64,000 nucleotides of DNA from Azospirillum sp. (GTDB taxonomy: Bacteria > Pseudomonadota > Alphaproteobacteria > Azospirillales > Azospirillaceae), in contig WGNK01000006.1 in the NCBI GenBank assembly GCA_016124535.1, forward strand, positions 62,001 to 126,000, given 5' to 3'. Under the pieces are notes generated by a model, which was not told where the DNA came from, ran no database searches, and saw nothing but the letters and a program-made list of their open reading frames with translations. Within the stretch, counting starts at the first letter, position 1; each line of letters begins with the position of its first letter. The position numbers were made by a program, and so were the translations under genes. Positions 7,872-17,654 of the stretch are shown here, piece by piece.

Positions 7872-10004
7872 TCAAACCCGGGATTGCCCCGCGCACAGCC
7901 CGGCCGGCGCGCCAAGGGTCGGACGCAGGCCGACGACGGTCTTGGCCGAAATGGCGTGCCAGCCGGACTGTTCGGCGAGCTCGAAGACGGCACCGAGCAG
8001 GGCCTCGGCGCCGGCATCCCGCTGTGGCAACGCGACCAGGTCGCCGGCCAGCGCTTCGACGCCATCATGGACGGTGGCGATCAGAGCCTGCAGTTGCGGC
8101 AGGCCCGCCGCTCCCGGCAGCCAGCCGGCCAGCCGGTGGAGCACGCCCAGTTGCGCCAGCCGGGCGGACAGAACGCGGGCCTCGACGCCACCCGCCGCGA
8201 CGGCGGCGCGCAATTCCTCGACCAGCAGGCAGGCCAGCGCAGCCGCCGCATCGAACAGCTCGGCCAGGATCTCCGGGGTTACCGCGGCGCCGGCGAGACC
8301 GGCGATCAAGTCATCGGCCGAGTCGTCATTGGCGCCGGCGGCGCGATCATCGCCAGAGCCATCGGCAACGCCGGCCTCGATCAGGCGCGAAATCAGGACC
8401 GCCAGTTCCTCCGCCTCGGTCAGCATCGCGGCGATGCCGAACCGGCCGACCGGGTCGTCGACCGCCAGCGCGTCGCGGATCATGGCGGTGATTTTGGCAA
8501 CCACGATCTCGGTCAGCATCAGCACGGTTTCGTGGAGGTGCCGGGCCTGGTGACGACACCCCAGATCCTCAAGGGCAACCTGCAGCGCATCGAGCCGGAG
8601 GAAGTCGGTGGCCAATTGCGAGAGGTCGAAATTGTCGCCGGCCAGGGCCACGCGACCCAGACGAGTGGCATAGCGGCGAACTCCCAGCACGATATCCCCG
8701 GCCAGGCGGTCGACCACGGCCTCGGCCGCCGCCGTTTCTCCGACCCGAACCAGCGCCTCGCGCAGGCGGTTGAACAGCCGCACCAGCAAGCTCCAATCGC
8801 GGCGCAACTGCGAGACCGGGCGATCGGGCGTCGGCGCCGCGGCGGCGATCCGCGCCGCCAGCGGCCGCAGCCCGGACTCCAGGCACAGCGCCGGAAAATC
8901 AGCGCCCGGATCTGCCGGCGCGACATCGGTCCAGGTCAACTGCTCCGCCTGAAACAGAACGCGAACATCGAACCAGCGATCGAGCAAGCGTTCGATATGG
9001 TTGACCAGCAGAGCCGTCACCGGCTCCGACCGGGCCTGATCAAGCCGGGCGGTCAGCTGTTCACCCAAATAGGCAAACTCGTCCTCCAGGTCGGCCCGCC
9101 CGGACAGCGTCGGGAATGTCGGAGCCGGGTGCGGCGATGCCGGCGGCGGCGGCCAAGGCGTAGCCACGGCGGGCGGAAGCCGGTGTTTGACCGTCAGCAG
9201 TGCCTCGGCGAAATCGCGCGCGCTGGCAAAGCGGTCGGCCCGATTCTTCGCCAGCGCGCGCAGCAGGATCGCGTCGAGTGCGGTCGGCACCCGGTCATCG
9301 ACGACCGATGGCGGCGGCGGATCGAAGGCCACGATCTGGTGCATCAACTCGCCGACCGAGCCCCGGAACGGCCGCTCGCCGGCCAGCAGGTAGTAGAGGA
9401 TGATGGCCACCGAAAACAGATCGGTCCGGCCATCCACCGGCTGGCCCAGCAATTGTTCGGGCGCCATGTAGCTGGGCGTACCGAGCAGATCGCCGGTGTG
9501 GGTCAGGTCCGAACTGCGCAGGCTGGCAATACCGAAATCCATCAGCTTCAGCGTGCCGTCGGCACAGAACAGAATGTTGCCGGGCTTCACGTCGCGATGG
9601 ATCACGCCCCGGTCATGGGCATGGCCGAGCGCGTCCAGAATCTCGAGGCCGATCTGCAAGATCAGGTTGACCGGCAGCGGCGGCACGAGGTCGGTGAAGG
9701 CGGTCAATTCCCGCCCCTTGACCAGTTCCATCACCAGATAGGGTCGCCCGCCGGTGCTGCCGTCGTCTAACACTTTGACGATATTGGGATGGCAAAGCTG
9801 CCGGCCGATTTCGATCTCCCGCCGGAAGCGTTCCAGACAGGCGCCGCGCTGGCGGTCGGCCAACAGCTCCGAGCGCAGCAGCTTGATCGCCACGACCTGT
9901 CCGGATTCCCGTTCGACCGCCCGATAGACGACGCTGGTGGCGCCCCGCCCCAACAGAGCATGAACCGAATAGCGGCCCAGCGACTTCGGCGACACTTCGG
10001 ACAT
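7872..10004 (-). CDS. Serine/threonine protein kinase, Hanks type, with long C-terminal extension
   Basis: A 710-residue protein. The N-terminal kinase domain (about 12-275) is complete: glycine loop GRGATSVVYRA, VAIKLLR lysine, catalytic HRDVKPGN, DFGIAS and MAPEQ. A proline-rich linker (about 285-305) leads to a 400-residue, mostly helical, Asp/Ala/Leu-rich region that I do not recognise. No transmembrane segment is seen, so it is probably cytosolic. It lies directly downstream of tagF and tssM, as PpkA-type kinases do in type VI secretion clusters, so it may control that apparatus. I use the ATG at 10004, preceded by GAGGAG; a GTG lies 18 bases upstream. Confidence 0.85.
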   Translation of the reverse strand: MSEVSPKSLGRYSVHALLGRGATSVVYRAVERESGQVVAIKLLRSELLADRQRGACLERFRREIEIGRQLCHPNIVKVLDDGSTGGRPYLVMELVKGRELTAFTDLVPPLPVNLILQIGLEILDALGHAHDRGVIHRDVKPGNILFCADGTLKLMDFGIASLRSSDLTHTGDLLGTPSYMAPEQLLGQPVDGRTDLFSVAIILYYLLAGERPFRGSVGELMHQIVAFDPPPPSVVDDRVPTALDAILLRALAKNRADRFASARDFAEALLTVKHRLPPAVATPWPPPPASPHPAPTFPTLSGRADLEDEFAYLGEQLTARLDQARSEPVTALLVNHIERLLDRWFDVRVLFQAEQLTWTDVAPADPGADFPALCLESGLRPLAARIAAAAPTPDRPVSQLRRDWSLLVRLFNRLREALVRVGETAAAEAVVDRLAGDIVLGVRRYATRLGRVALAGDNFDLSQLATDFLRLDALQVALEDLGCRHQARHLHETVLMLTEIVVAKITAMIRDALAVDDPVGRFGIAAMLTEAEELAVLISRLIEAGVADGSGDDRAAGANDDSADDLIAGLAGAAVTPEILAELFDAAAALACLLVEELRAAVAAGGVEARVLSARLAQLGVLHRLAGWLPGAAGLPQLQALIATVHDGVEALAGDLVALPQRDAGAEALLGAVFELAEQSGWHAISAKTVVGLRPTLGAPAGLCAGQSRV

Positions 10005-10049
10005 GGCGCGGCGGCTCCTCACGACAGCGGCGGCTGAAACTCCGATCCC

Positions 10050-10766
10050 TCAGTCCGCCGACAGATCGCGCCAGCCATGGCGCGACCATTCGCCCTCGAA
10101 CAGGGCGGCAGCGGCCGCCGGCTCGGCCAGGCGGTCGCCAACCAACAGCGATGGCGTAACGCTGCCGCCACCGCGCGTCCACCACAAGGCGATACCGCCA
10201 TCCAGACCGCTGGCCAAGTCCCGCGCCAGGGCGGGATAGGCGGCCACCGGCAGCCGCTGGGATTCTAGACCAATCCGCCAACCTTGGCGACCACCGGAGG
10301 GCCGCGGCGGTGTCAGCGCCGGAGCGCCCAGGCCACGCACCGCTGCGGCAAATTCGTCGAGGTCCAGAGCCAGCTTCTCGCCCCGCGCCCGGCCCGCCAG
10401 GTGCTCGGCGCCACCAAACCAGTCCGCCGCGGCCACCATCAACGCGGCCACGTCACAGCCGGGATCGAGCGTCGCGGCTAAGGTCAGAGGGTATGGGCGG
10501 CCGACGCGGTCGGAACTGGGCATCAGAATGCCGGCCATCGCCGCCGCCCCGCACACTCCCGCCGACAGCGCAAAGCGCCAGACCGGACTGCCGGCAAACC
10601 GGGTGGGCCAGGTGCCGCCGCTGTCGCTGCGCGCATGGCCCACCGCGGCATCAAGCCAGGTCTGCCAGGGGCCGAGGAAATCTGGCGGCAGATTGTCAGA
10701 CAGGTAATCGCCGCGCGCCGGCAGCTTGCCGCAATAGCCGACCAAGCCCGCCGAGCTGCGGCTCAT
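10050..10766 (-). CDS. tagF: Type VI secretion-associated protein TagF (ImpM family)
   Basis: A 238-residue cytosolic protein. The N-terminal GLVGYCGKLPARGDYLSDNLP and following WQTWLDAAV segment are the hallmark of TagF/ImpM, a post-translational repressor of type VI secretion in several bacteria. The C-terminal half has ALWWTRGGG. It lies between tssM and the kinase gene, consistent with a shared regulatory role. I use the ATG at 10766 since the conserved region begins six residues later; no clear ribosome site is seen. A terminator-like hairpin lies just upstream. Confidence 0.85.
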   Translation of the reverse strand: MSRSSAGLVGYCGKLPARGDYLSDNLPPDFLGPWQTWLDAAVGHARSDSGGTWPTRFAGSPVWRFALSAGVCGAAAMAGILMPSSDRVGRPYPLTLAATLDPGCDVAALMVAAADWFGGAEHLAGRARGEKLALDLDEFAAAVRGLGAPALTPPRPSGGRQGWRIGLESQRLPVAAYPALARDLASGLDGGIALWWTRGGGSVTPSLLVGDRLAEPAAAAALFEGEWSRHGWRDLSAD

Positions 10767-10780
10767 CGGCTGGAACCGTG

Positions 10781-10812
10781 CAAAAGAAAGCCCCGGCCGT
10801 GGGGGCCGGGGC
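10781..10812 (-). terminator. Terminator-like hairpin 15 bases upstream of tagF
   Basis: GCCCCGGCC at 10790-10798 pairs with GGCCGGGGC at 10804-10812 (9 bp, 5-base loop). On the minus strand it is followed by CTTTCTTTTG. It would stop transcripts from tssM, yet tagF starts only 15 bases further on, so it may instead act as an attenuator. Confidence 0.6.
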
Positions 10813-10989
10813 AGTCCCAATCGACGAGAGTATTCGAAGGCCGATACGGAGAGCCGGAATGAAGCGTCCAGCCGGTCCTTCGTAGCCTAGCTAATCGATT
10901 CGAGCAAGTGCCGATTGATCGCAGGCGCAAAAACACCCCGGCCGGGATCAGTGTGACGGCGCCGGCAAGGTCCGGGCTGCCCGACATGG

Positions 10990-13900
10990 CTAGAGCGTCT
11001 CCGGGCAGCGCAACCCTTCGAACAGCCCCTCGCCGCTCGCCATCGCGGTGATCTGGCGGGAGTTCAGCTCGAAGACTGCCCGACGGTCCCCGATCACCCA
11101 TTCGAAGCGGACCGGACCGGCGGGATCGCCAAGCTCGGCCCGCCCCTGACCGAGCAGCCGCAACAAGGACCATGGCCCACTGGCGGCGACCATCTCGGGC
11201 TGGCCGGGCAGTGCTGGCGCGACCGTCACCCGCGCCTGCTCGGCTCCCGGCCCGCCGGGCCAGGTCAGGCTGACCGGGTGGCGGGCGCCGTGGCGGAACG
11301 TCGCACTCTCGCCGCCCAAATCCAGCCGCAGCTCTGCGACCCTGGTATCGAGTCCGACCAGGGTGGCCTCGAAGGTCACTTGGGGCGATGGCTGGCCGGC
11401 GGCAAACAGCAGGTCGCGAACCCGGCCGGCCCGCTCGAAATAGGCCAGCACACCATCGGGCAGGACCCCGTCGGCCGCACCGCCCGGACGCCAGCGCCAC
11501 GGCCCCCGCTCGGTGTCGGCCAAGGGTCGGAGCTGAAGGTTGAAAAACCCATCGACCACGCCGCCAGGCCCAAACAGCCGGGAAAAATCGGCCAGTGACA
11601 GGTCGGCGCCGGCGGCAGGATCGAGCGGGAAGCGACCGGCCGACAGGCTTCGGCATTCCGGCAAAACCGACGAGGCCCAGGCCAGGTTGAGTTGCCGGCG
11701 CAGGTCGCCCCGCCCCAGTCGCTCGAACCCGGTGGCGGTCTCCGCCAACCAGGCGCCCGCAGGCCACGGCGTCTCGGCGGCAACGGCCGCGACCCGGCGA
11801 ATCGCCTCCCTGGCCTCGCCCGCCGGGGCATTGGCTTCGCCGCCGCCGAGCGCCTGGTAAAGCGCTTCGACCGCATCCAGGGAACGGTCGAGCGGTGTCA
11901 CGCCGCTGCCATCCGGTCGGACCAGGGTGGCAAGCTGCGCCAGCCGACCGGATGCCGGTCGCGACGGTGGTGCCGCCAGGGCGACGCCGTCTACCAGGGT
12001 GCCGGGCAGTGCCGCCAGTTTCGAAGCCAGCGGCGACGCTCCGGCCACCGCCACCACCGACGCCAGGGGCAGCTCCCGCGCCGCCGCCTCGATCACCAGG
12101 CGCAGCGGCGAATTCGGTCCCGACAGGCTGGCCAGCACCGCCCGCCCGGCCACGGCGTCGTAGAACGGCACCACGGCGAGGTCGTCGAGCAGTCCCTGCC
12201 ACTGGCGACGGCAATCCTGGACCAGCAACGACAGAATCTCCCGGCGCAGCCGCTCGTCGTCGGCGGCGGCGCCGTCGGTGGGCAGCCCGAGCACCCAGCT
12301 TTGGGCGGCGACCCGCCGGGTGGTCCGCGCGATCGCCGGCCGAACGCTTCCCTGCAGACTGCCCTGGGTACACAGACCGGGCAGGCCGTCATCCAGGCTC
12401 CGGCCACTGCGTCGCAGCAAGACTTGAGCCGCCCCGGCTCCCGCCCGATCGGCAAGGCGCCAGGCGGGCAATCTCTGGACCTCGGGGTCCTGCCGCAGCA
12501 AGTGCCAGCCGCGATCGGCCAGGCCGTAGCGGGCCAGCGTGGCGCGGGCGAAACCGACCATGGCCTGATCGGTCGGCACCGCCGCGGTCGGATCACCGGC
12601 CAGCAGGGCCGCCAGGTGGTCGCCGAGACGGCGGCGCACCGCCATCGCGGCGTCGCCTTGCAGGCTCTCGATCCACTCTTCGGTCAATCGGCCGGTGATC
12701 TGGAAGCGGTCGGCCGGTCCCTGCCCGGCCAGCATCAGATAGACCGCGAGATCATCGTAGAGCCGATCGGCGTCGGCGCGGTCGCGCACCATCAGCTGTT
12801 CCAGAAGCAGCAGCAGGCGCGGCAGCAGCAGCTTGGCCAAGCCGCGCCGGTAGGCGTCCCGCGCCGGTCCGGCGATGTCGCGATGCCGGCCCAGCCCGAG
12901 CGTGATCGCGGTCCGCACCGGTCGCGCTGCCGCCTGCTCGGACAACGCCCGCAAGCGGTCGAGCGCGGGCAAGATCGCCGCGAGATCGACGACATCGACC
13001 GGGGCCTCGCCGCGCAGCGTCGCCGCGAACGGGGTCAACTGCGCCTCGGCCTGGGTCACCGCGGCGTCGAGTACGCCGATCTGCCGGCGGCCGTCGACAT
13101 AGGACAGGCACCAGGTCACCGCCAGCGCCGTGGTCGCGGCGAAGATCGCCAACAGGGCAAAGCGTCGGCGTTGCCGGTGCCACAGCGCGATCCGCGGATC
13201 GCCGCCGGCCAGGGCCGCCTCGGCGACCACCACACCGGGCAACAGCCCGGCCAGGAAGCAGGTTCCGTCGGCGCTGCCCACCGGGTTGGCCGCTGGCGGC
13301 GCCGTGACCGCATGCCCCGGCTCGGCCAGCAGATCCACCCGTTCGCCGTCCCGGCCGGCACTGGTCAGGTAGACGCCGCGCAGCCAGACGCCGCGGCCGC
13401 CATGGACCGGACGGCAGAGCTGATCGAGAAACTCGATCAGGAAGGGTCTGAGGGCGGCGACCTGTCCAGGAAAGCCGATGGCGAGCGCCTCGTCGCGGCC
13501 CGGCGGCCCGACCGCGGCAAGCGCCAGAGCCAAACGGCCGTCCAGCCGCGCGACCAGGTCGTCGAAGCCGGCGGCAAAGCCGTCAACCGGAGCCGCTCCG
13601 GCGCCGGCCGGCTCCAGCGGTAACGTCACCCCCCAGATCTGCTCGAATTCCTCCGGCGCGAAGCCGGCGAAGAATTCGGCGAAGCCGGCCAGCAAATCGG
13701 CCTTGGTCAGCAGGAGGTAAACCGGCACCCGCAAGCCCAGACGGTGGTCGAGTTCGCGCAGGCGAAAATTGAGCGCCTCGGCCAGGGCCTGGCGCGCCCC
13801 TGCCCCCTCCGCCGCGAGTTCGGCGATACTGACCGCCAGCAGGACGCCGTTGACCGGCTGGCCCGGACGGTGGCGTTGCAGCAGACCGAGCAGCCCCGAC

Positions 13901-14607
13901 CACACCGCACCATCGACCAGGGCATTGCTGTCCTGGGTGCTGTAGCGGCCGGCGGTGTCGATCACCACCGCGTCGTCGGCGAACCACCAGTCACAGGAGC
14001 GGGTCCCCGCGGAGCCGGCGAACCCGCCGGTCGCGCTGTCGGCGGCGAGCGGAAAGGTCAGCCCGGCATGGCCGAGTGCGGTGGTCTTGCCCGAGCCCGG
14101 CGGGCCGATCAGCAGATACCAGGGGCGCCGGCGCAAGGACCCTCCGCCGCCGGAGCCACCGGGCGCCACCCCGTCGCGGCACTGCCGTCCCAGACGAAAC
14201 AGGGCGGTCGCCAGCCGACTGCGCAGCCCCTCGATCTCCGCCCGCGACAGCTCGGTTTCGATGGTATCGATCGCCCCGGCGCTACCCGCAAGCTCGCCGA
14301 TCATCAAACGGTCGGCATCGGCCTCGCCCAGCCGGCGCAACCGTCCCGCGGCGGCCCAGGCCGCCAGTACGACCACGACCACCGCCAGCCTGGCCTCGAT
14401 GGTCTCGAACGGGCGATAGCCGGCGAAGCCGACGAGCGGTCCGGCAAACCAGACCAGTGTCGCCGCTGCGGCGATGCCGGCCAGTTCGGGGGCACGCTCG
14501 GCCGCTCCGGCCAGGCCGGCCAGAGTCGAACGAATCCCCGCGGCGACAGCCGCAAGATGCGCTAACAGGGCTTCGAGAACGAAGCGCAACCCGGTCACCG
14601 ACGGCAC
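10990..14607 (-). CDS. tssM: Type VI secretion membrane protein TssM (IcmF family)
   Basis: A protein of about 1205 residues. Two N-terminal membrane segments carry the family signature LVWFAGPLVGFAGYRPF (about 50-67); a cytoplasmic NTPase-like region has Walker A GPPGSGKTT near residue 168; a third membrane segment (RRRFALLAIFAATTALAVTWCLSYV) precedes the large periplasmic part. TssM forms the trans-envelope complex with TssL and TssJ, neither of which is in this window. No in-frame ATG is available; GTG at 14607, 14598 or 14706 are the options and the first is chosen because a G-rich stretch precedes it. Confidence 0.85.
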   Translation of the reverse strand: MPSVTGLRFVLEALLAHLAAVAAGIRSTLAGLAGAAERAPELAGIAAAATLVWFAGPLVGFAGYRPFETIEARLAVVVVVLAAWAAAGRLRRLGEADADRLMIGELAGSAGAIDTIETELSRAEIEGLRSRLATALFRLGRQCRDGVAPGGSGGGGSLRRRPWYLLIGPPGSGKTTALGHAGLTFPLAADSATGGFAGSAGTRSCDWWFADDAVVIDTAGRYSTQDSNALVDGAVWSGLLGLLQRHRPGQPVNGVLLAVSIAELAAEGAGARQALAEALNFRLRELDHRLGLRVPVYLLLTKADLLAGFAEFFAGFAPEEFEQIWGVTLPLEPAGAGAAPVDGFAAGFDDLVARLDGRLALALAAVGPPGRDEALAIGFPGQVAALRPFLIEFLDQLCRPVHGGRGVWLRGVYLTSAGRDGERVDLLAEPGHAVTAPPAANPVGSADGTCFLAGLLPGVVVAEAALAGGDPRIALWHRQRRRFALLAIFAATTALAVTWCLSYVDGRRQIGVLDAAVTQAEAQLTPFAATLRGEAPVDVVDLAAILPALDRLRALSEQAAARPVRTAITLGLGRHRDIAGPARDAYRRGLAKLLLPRLLLLLEQLMVRDRADADRLYDDLAVYLMLAGQGPADRFQITGRLTEEWIESLQGDAAMAVRRRLGDHLAALLAGDPTAAVPTDQAMVGFARATLARYGLADRGWHLLRQDPEVQRLPAWRLADRAGAGAAQVLLRRSGRSLDDGLPGLCTQGSLQGSVRPAIARTTRRVAAQSWVLGLPTDGAAADDERLRREILSLLVQDCRRQWQGLLDDLAVVPFYDAVAGRAVLASLSGPNSPLRLVIEAAARELPLASVVAVAGASPLASKLAALPGTLVDGVALAAPPSRPASGRLAQLATLVRPDGSGVTPLDRSLDAVEALYQALGGGEANAPAGEAREAIRRVAAVAAETPWPAGAWLAETATGFERLGRGDLRRQLNLAWASSVLPECRSLSAGRFPLDPAAGADLSLADFSRLFGPGGVVDGFFNLQLRPLADTERGPWRWRPGGAADGVLPDGVLAYFERAGRVRDLLFAAGQPSPQVTFEATLVGLDTRVAELRLDLGGESATFRHGARHPVSLTWPGGPGAEQARVTVAPALPGQPEMVAASGPWSLLRLLGQGRAELGDPAGPVRFEWVIGDRRAVFELNSRQITAMASGEGLFEGLRCPETL

Positions 14608-14718
14608 CCCCCAAGAGCCATGGCAAACTGGCCCGGTGGGCGACAATAAGGCACCGGCGGCGGATCCGGAACCGCTTCTATGGCCGACGCGACGCCGGGT
14701 CCGCACCGACCGCCACGA

Positions 14719-17466
14719 TCATTGCCCGAGCCGCTCAAGGATCGCCGGAACATGGACCTGGTCGGCCTTGTAGTTCCCGGTCAAGGCATACATCACCAGG
14801 TTCACCCCGAAGCGATAGGCCATCTCGCGCTGGCGCTCGCCGCCCGGCACGGTGGCGAACATCGGCCGGCCGTCGCGATCGATCGCCCAGGCGCCGGCCC
14901 AGTCGTTGCCGCCGAGGATCACCGAGGACACGCCGTCGTGACGGCGCTCCTCGCGCGCTTCGACCCAGACCTCGCCGCCGGCGTAGCGGCCGGGAAATTC
15001 CTGCATCAGATAGAACGATCGGGTCAGCACATGATCGGGCGTCACCGGCGCCAGCGGCGGAATCGCCAAGCCGTCGGCGAACTGGCGCAAGGCCTGGCCG
15101 CCGGGACTGGGACCGAAGGGCGCGCCGCCATATTGCTGGTCCCGGGTGTCGATCAGGATCGTCCCGCCATTCGCCAGATAGTCGTTGACCCGCGCCCTGC
15201 CCTGCTCGGACAGCGGCGGCTGAGACGGGGTCACGGCCCAATAGAGCAAAGGAAAGAAGGCCAGCTCATCGGTTTCCAGATTCACCGCCATGGCCTCGCC
15301 GGTCTCCACCGCGGTGCGCTGCTCCAGCACCAGTGCCAGGCCATCGAGGCCGGCCTTGGTCGCGCGGTCGAGCCCGACATCGCCGGTCCGGACATAAGCC
15401 AGCCGGGTCTCAGCGGTCGCCCGGAGCGCAAAGGCGTCGTCGCCGGCGCGCGCCGGCCCAAGCACCGCCGTGGCCATCGTGGCCACCCCCAGCACCCCGC
15501 CCAGAATACGCCGGCCAAGGCGGCCAAGCGGCAGCAACCCGCGCAGGAACAAGGCGATCGCCAGATCGATCACCAGCAGGGCGAAGGCGGCGGCGAGCAG
15601 CGGCGCTTTGAGGTCGACCTCCTTGCGCTCGCCGTAACCGCTGCGGGCGATACCGGACGGCAAGGCGCCGAGCGGCGTCAACCGGGTCAGCCGTCCCGTC
15701 AGGTTGAGCGCCCGCCGCGCCTCCGCCACCCCGTAGAAACCGGGCGGATGGTGCAGGTCCACTTCGGTGGCGCCCAGCGCACCGCTCTCGATCGGCTGGG
15801 CGCCGGGCGGCGGTGCGCCCAGCCGGGCCAGGCCATCGAGGGTCTCCAGCGGCTGCAGGACCGCAGGTTCGTCATTGCCGCCGACGCCCTCGCCGAGTTC
15901 GGTCAGGCGCCGCAGCATCTCGACGAACAGTCCCGACAAAGCCAGATTCGACCAGTCCGGGTTCGCCGTGGTGTGGACCAGCACCACCCAGCCCCTGCCA
16001 CGCTTTTCCGCGGTGACCAGGGGTGTGCCATCGACCAGCCGCGCCCACACCTTGTCGGCGAGGTCGGGTGCCGGCTCGGCCAGGACCTGACGCGCCACCG
16101 TGACGTCCTCGGGCAGACGCAGGCCCCGGAACGGCCCGGTCTCGGGGAAAGCTGCCAGTCGCGCCGGCTCCGACCACGACAGGGCGCCGCCCAGGGCGCG
16201 GTCGCCCAGGCGCAGCCGCACCGGCACCAGGCTGTCAACGCCCTGGGCCAGCCGCGGTCCGGCGAAGCGAACCAGCACGCCGCCGTGCTCAACCCAGGTC
16301 TGAAGCGGCATGATCTCGGTCGCGGTCAGACTGCCGACATCGGCCAAAACCAGCATGGCAAGATCGCGCTGAAGCAGGTCGCCGACACTGCCGCGGCGGA
16401 CCTCGCCGAACGGTGCCAGCGCCCGCTCCAGGTAGAACAGATCGCTCAGCAGCGGCTGGGCATCGGCCTCGGCGCGCCCCGACACCAGCCCGACCGGATG
16501 GCGACGCCAGCTGTTGTCAAACAGCACCACCGCCCCGACGGTGGCCTCGGACTCCAGGCGCAAGTCCGCCGCCTGGTTGCGCAGCTCAAGGGGCAGTTCG
16601 AAGCTGGCCTCGGCGGTGGCGGCATCGGCGGCGAATGCCGCAACCGCCCGCGCGATCAGTCTGCCGTCGCCACCGCTGAGGCGGAGGGCAACCACCTCCG
16701 GCGCGCCGGTAGCAGCGCGCACGACCCGGGCACTGAGCCCGCCACCCTGGGGCGATGGCGGCAGCAGCAGATGGGGCAGACGCGCGCCGCCATCGGCCAG
16801 CACAGCGACCGGCCCGAGCCGCTGAAGCTGGGTCGCCAGCGCCTGTTCACGGCCATCGCTGAGCCCGTCGCTCAACCACAGGCTGGCGGCGGCCCGGCCG
16901 AGCTTCAAGGCCTTGACCGCGGCCAGCGCGCCGGCACGGTCGGCAGGCCAGGGCTGGGGCGCCAGGCCCTGAACCAGCCGCCGGGCATCGCTCGCCGTCA
17001 TCGGCCCTGCCGCCGCGGGTGGCTCGGCGACCGGCCGTCCGGCGCCCGGCGCTGGCGCGGCGGTGGTCAGAACGATGACCTCGCGGTGCTCCCGCTCGGC
17101 CTGGTTGAGGGCATCGTCCAGCGCCTGCCGCCGGTCCTCCCAGTGCCGCGCCGCCGCCCAACCGTTGTCCACCACCAGCAGGATCGGGCCGCCGCCCGAC
17201 AGACCCCGGCTCGGATTGAGCAGCGGCCCGGCGAGCGCCAGGATGACCAGAGATACCAGCACCATGCGCAGCAGGATCAGCCACAACGGCGTGCGCGCCG
17301 GAGTTTCCTCCCGTGCGACCAGATCCCGCAGCAGCTCGATCGCGGGAAATGGCTGCCGCCGCGGCGCCGGCGGCGTCACGCGCAACAGCCACCACAGCAC
17401 CGGCAGCACAATCAAGGCACCCAGCACCCAGGGTGCTGCGAACGCCACCGGACCCAGCCCCAGCAT
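14719..17466 (-). CDS. DUF4159 domain membrane protein with BatA-like N-terminus
   Basis: A 915-residue protein. Residues 1-85 contain two membrane segments and the FPAIELLRDL and RTPLWLILLRM motifs of the BatA/aerotolerance-type N-terminal domain. A long soluble region resembling a degenerate VWA domain (ILLVVDNGWAA) follows, then a membrane segment pair near 615-660, and a C-terminal DUF4159 domain (about 700-915, with DQQYGGAP and YKADQVHVP). Such proteins are usually encoded beside MoxR ATPase and DUF58 proteins, which are not seen here. It lies upstream of tssM in the same direction with a 111-base gap. Function unknown. Confidence 0.8.
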   Translation of the reverse strand: MLGLGPVAFAAPWVLGALIVLPVLWWLLRVTPPAPRRQPFPAIELLRDLVAREETPARTPLWLILLRMVLVSLVILALAGPLLNPSRGLSGGGPILLVVDNGWAAARHWEDRRQALDDALNQAEREHREVIVLTTAAPAPGAGRPVAEPPAAAGPMTASDARRLVQGLAPQPWPADRAGALAAVKALKLGRAAASLWLSDGLSDGREQALATQLQRLGPVAVLADGGARLPHLLLPPSPQGGGLSARVVRAATGAPEVVALRLSGGDGRLIARAVAAFAADAATAEASFELPLELRNQAADLRLESEATVGAVVLFDNSWRRHPVGLVSGRAEADAQPLLSDLFYLERALAPFGEVRRGSVGDLLQRDLAMLVLADVGSLTATEIMPLQTWVEHGGVLVRFAGPRLAQGVDSLVPVRLRLGDRALGGALSWSEPARLAAFPETGPFRGLRLPEDVTVARQVLAEPAPDLADKVWARLVDGTPLVTAEKRGRGWVVLVHTTANPDWSNLALSGLFVEMLRRLTELGEGVGGNDEPAVLQPLETLDGLARLGAPPPGAQPIESGALGATEVDLHHPPGFYGVAEARRALNLTGRLTRLTPLGALPSGIARSGYGERKEVDLKAPLLAAAFALLVIDLAIALFLRGLLPLGRLGRRILGGVLGVATMATAVLGPARAGDDAFALRATAETRLAYVRTGDVGLDRATKAGLDGLALVLEQRTAVETGEAMAVNLETDELAFFPLLYWAVTPSQPPLSEQGRARVNDYLANGGTILIDTRDQQYGGAPFGPSPGGQALRQFADGLAIPPLAPVTPDHVLTRSFYLMQEFPGRYAGGEVWVEAREERRHDGVSSVILGGNDWAGAWAIDRDGRPMFATVPGGERQREMAYRFGVNLVMYALTGNYKADQVHVPAILERLGQ

Positions 17467-17654
17467 GGTTCAACCGCCTGTCATCGAGAGTGGCTTCCGG
17501 CCGACCAAGGGGCCGGGCCGGACGATACTATCCAGCCGCCACCAGAGGAGTCGAGTGCGGTGCTCCGGGAAGAGCGCCCCCCCGAGATCACCCCTGCCTG
17601 GTGCCGGCCGGGTTCGGACCGGAATCGCCGCTGCAATGGCGGATCGGCCGCCGG

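Noticed and set aside
7383..9770. A 795-codon open frame on the plus strand
   Set aside because: It is the antisense of rpsD and the kinase gene. It has no family sequence, and the minus-strand genes show clear motifs.
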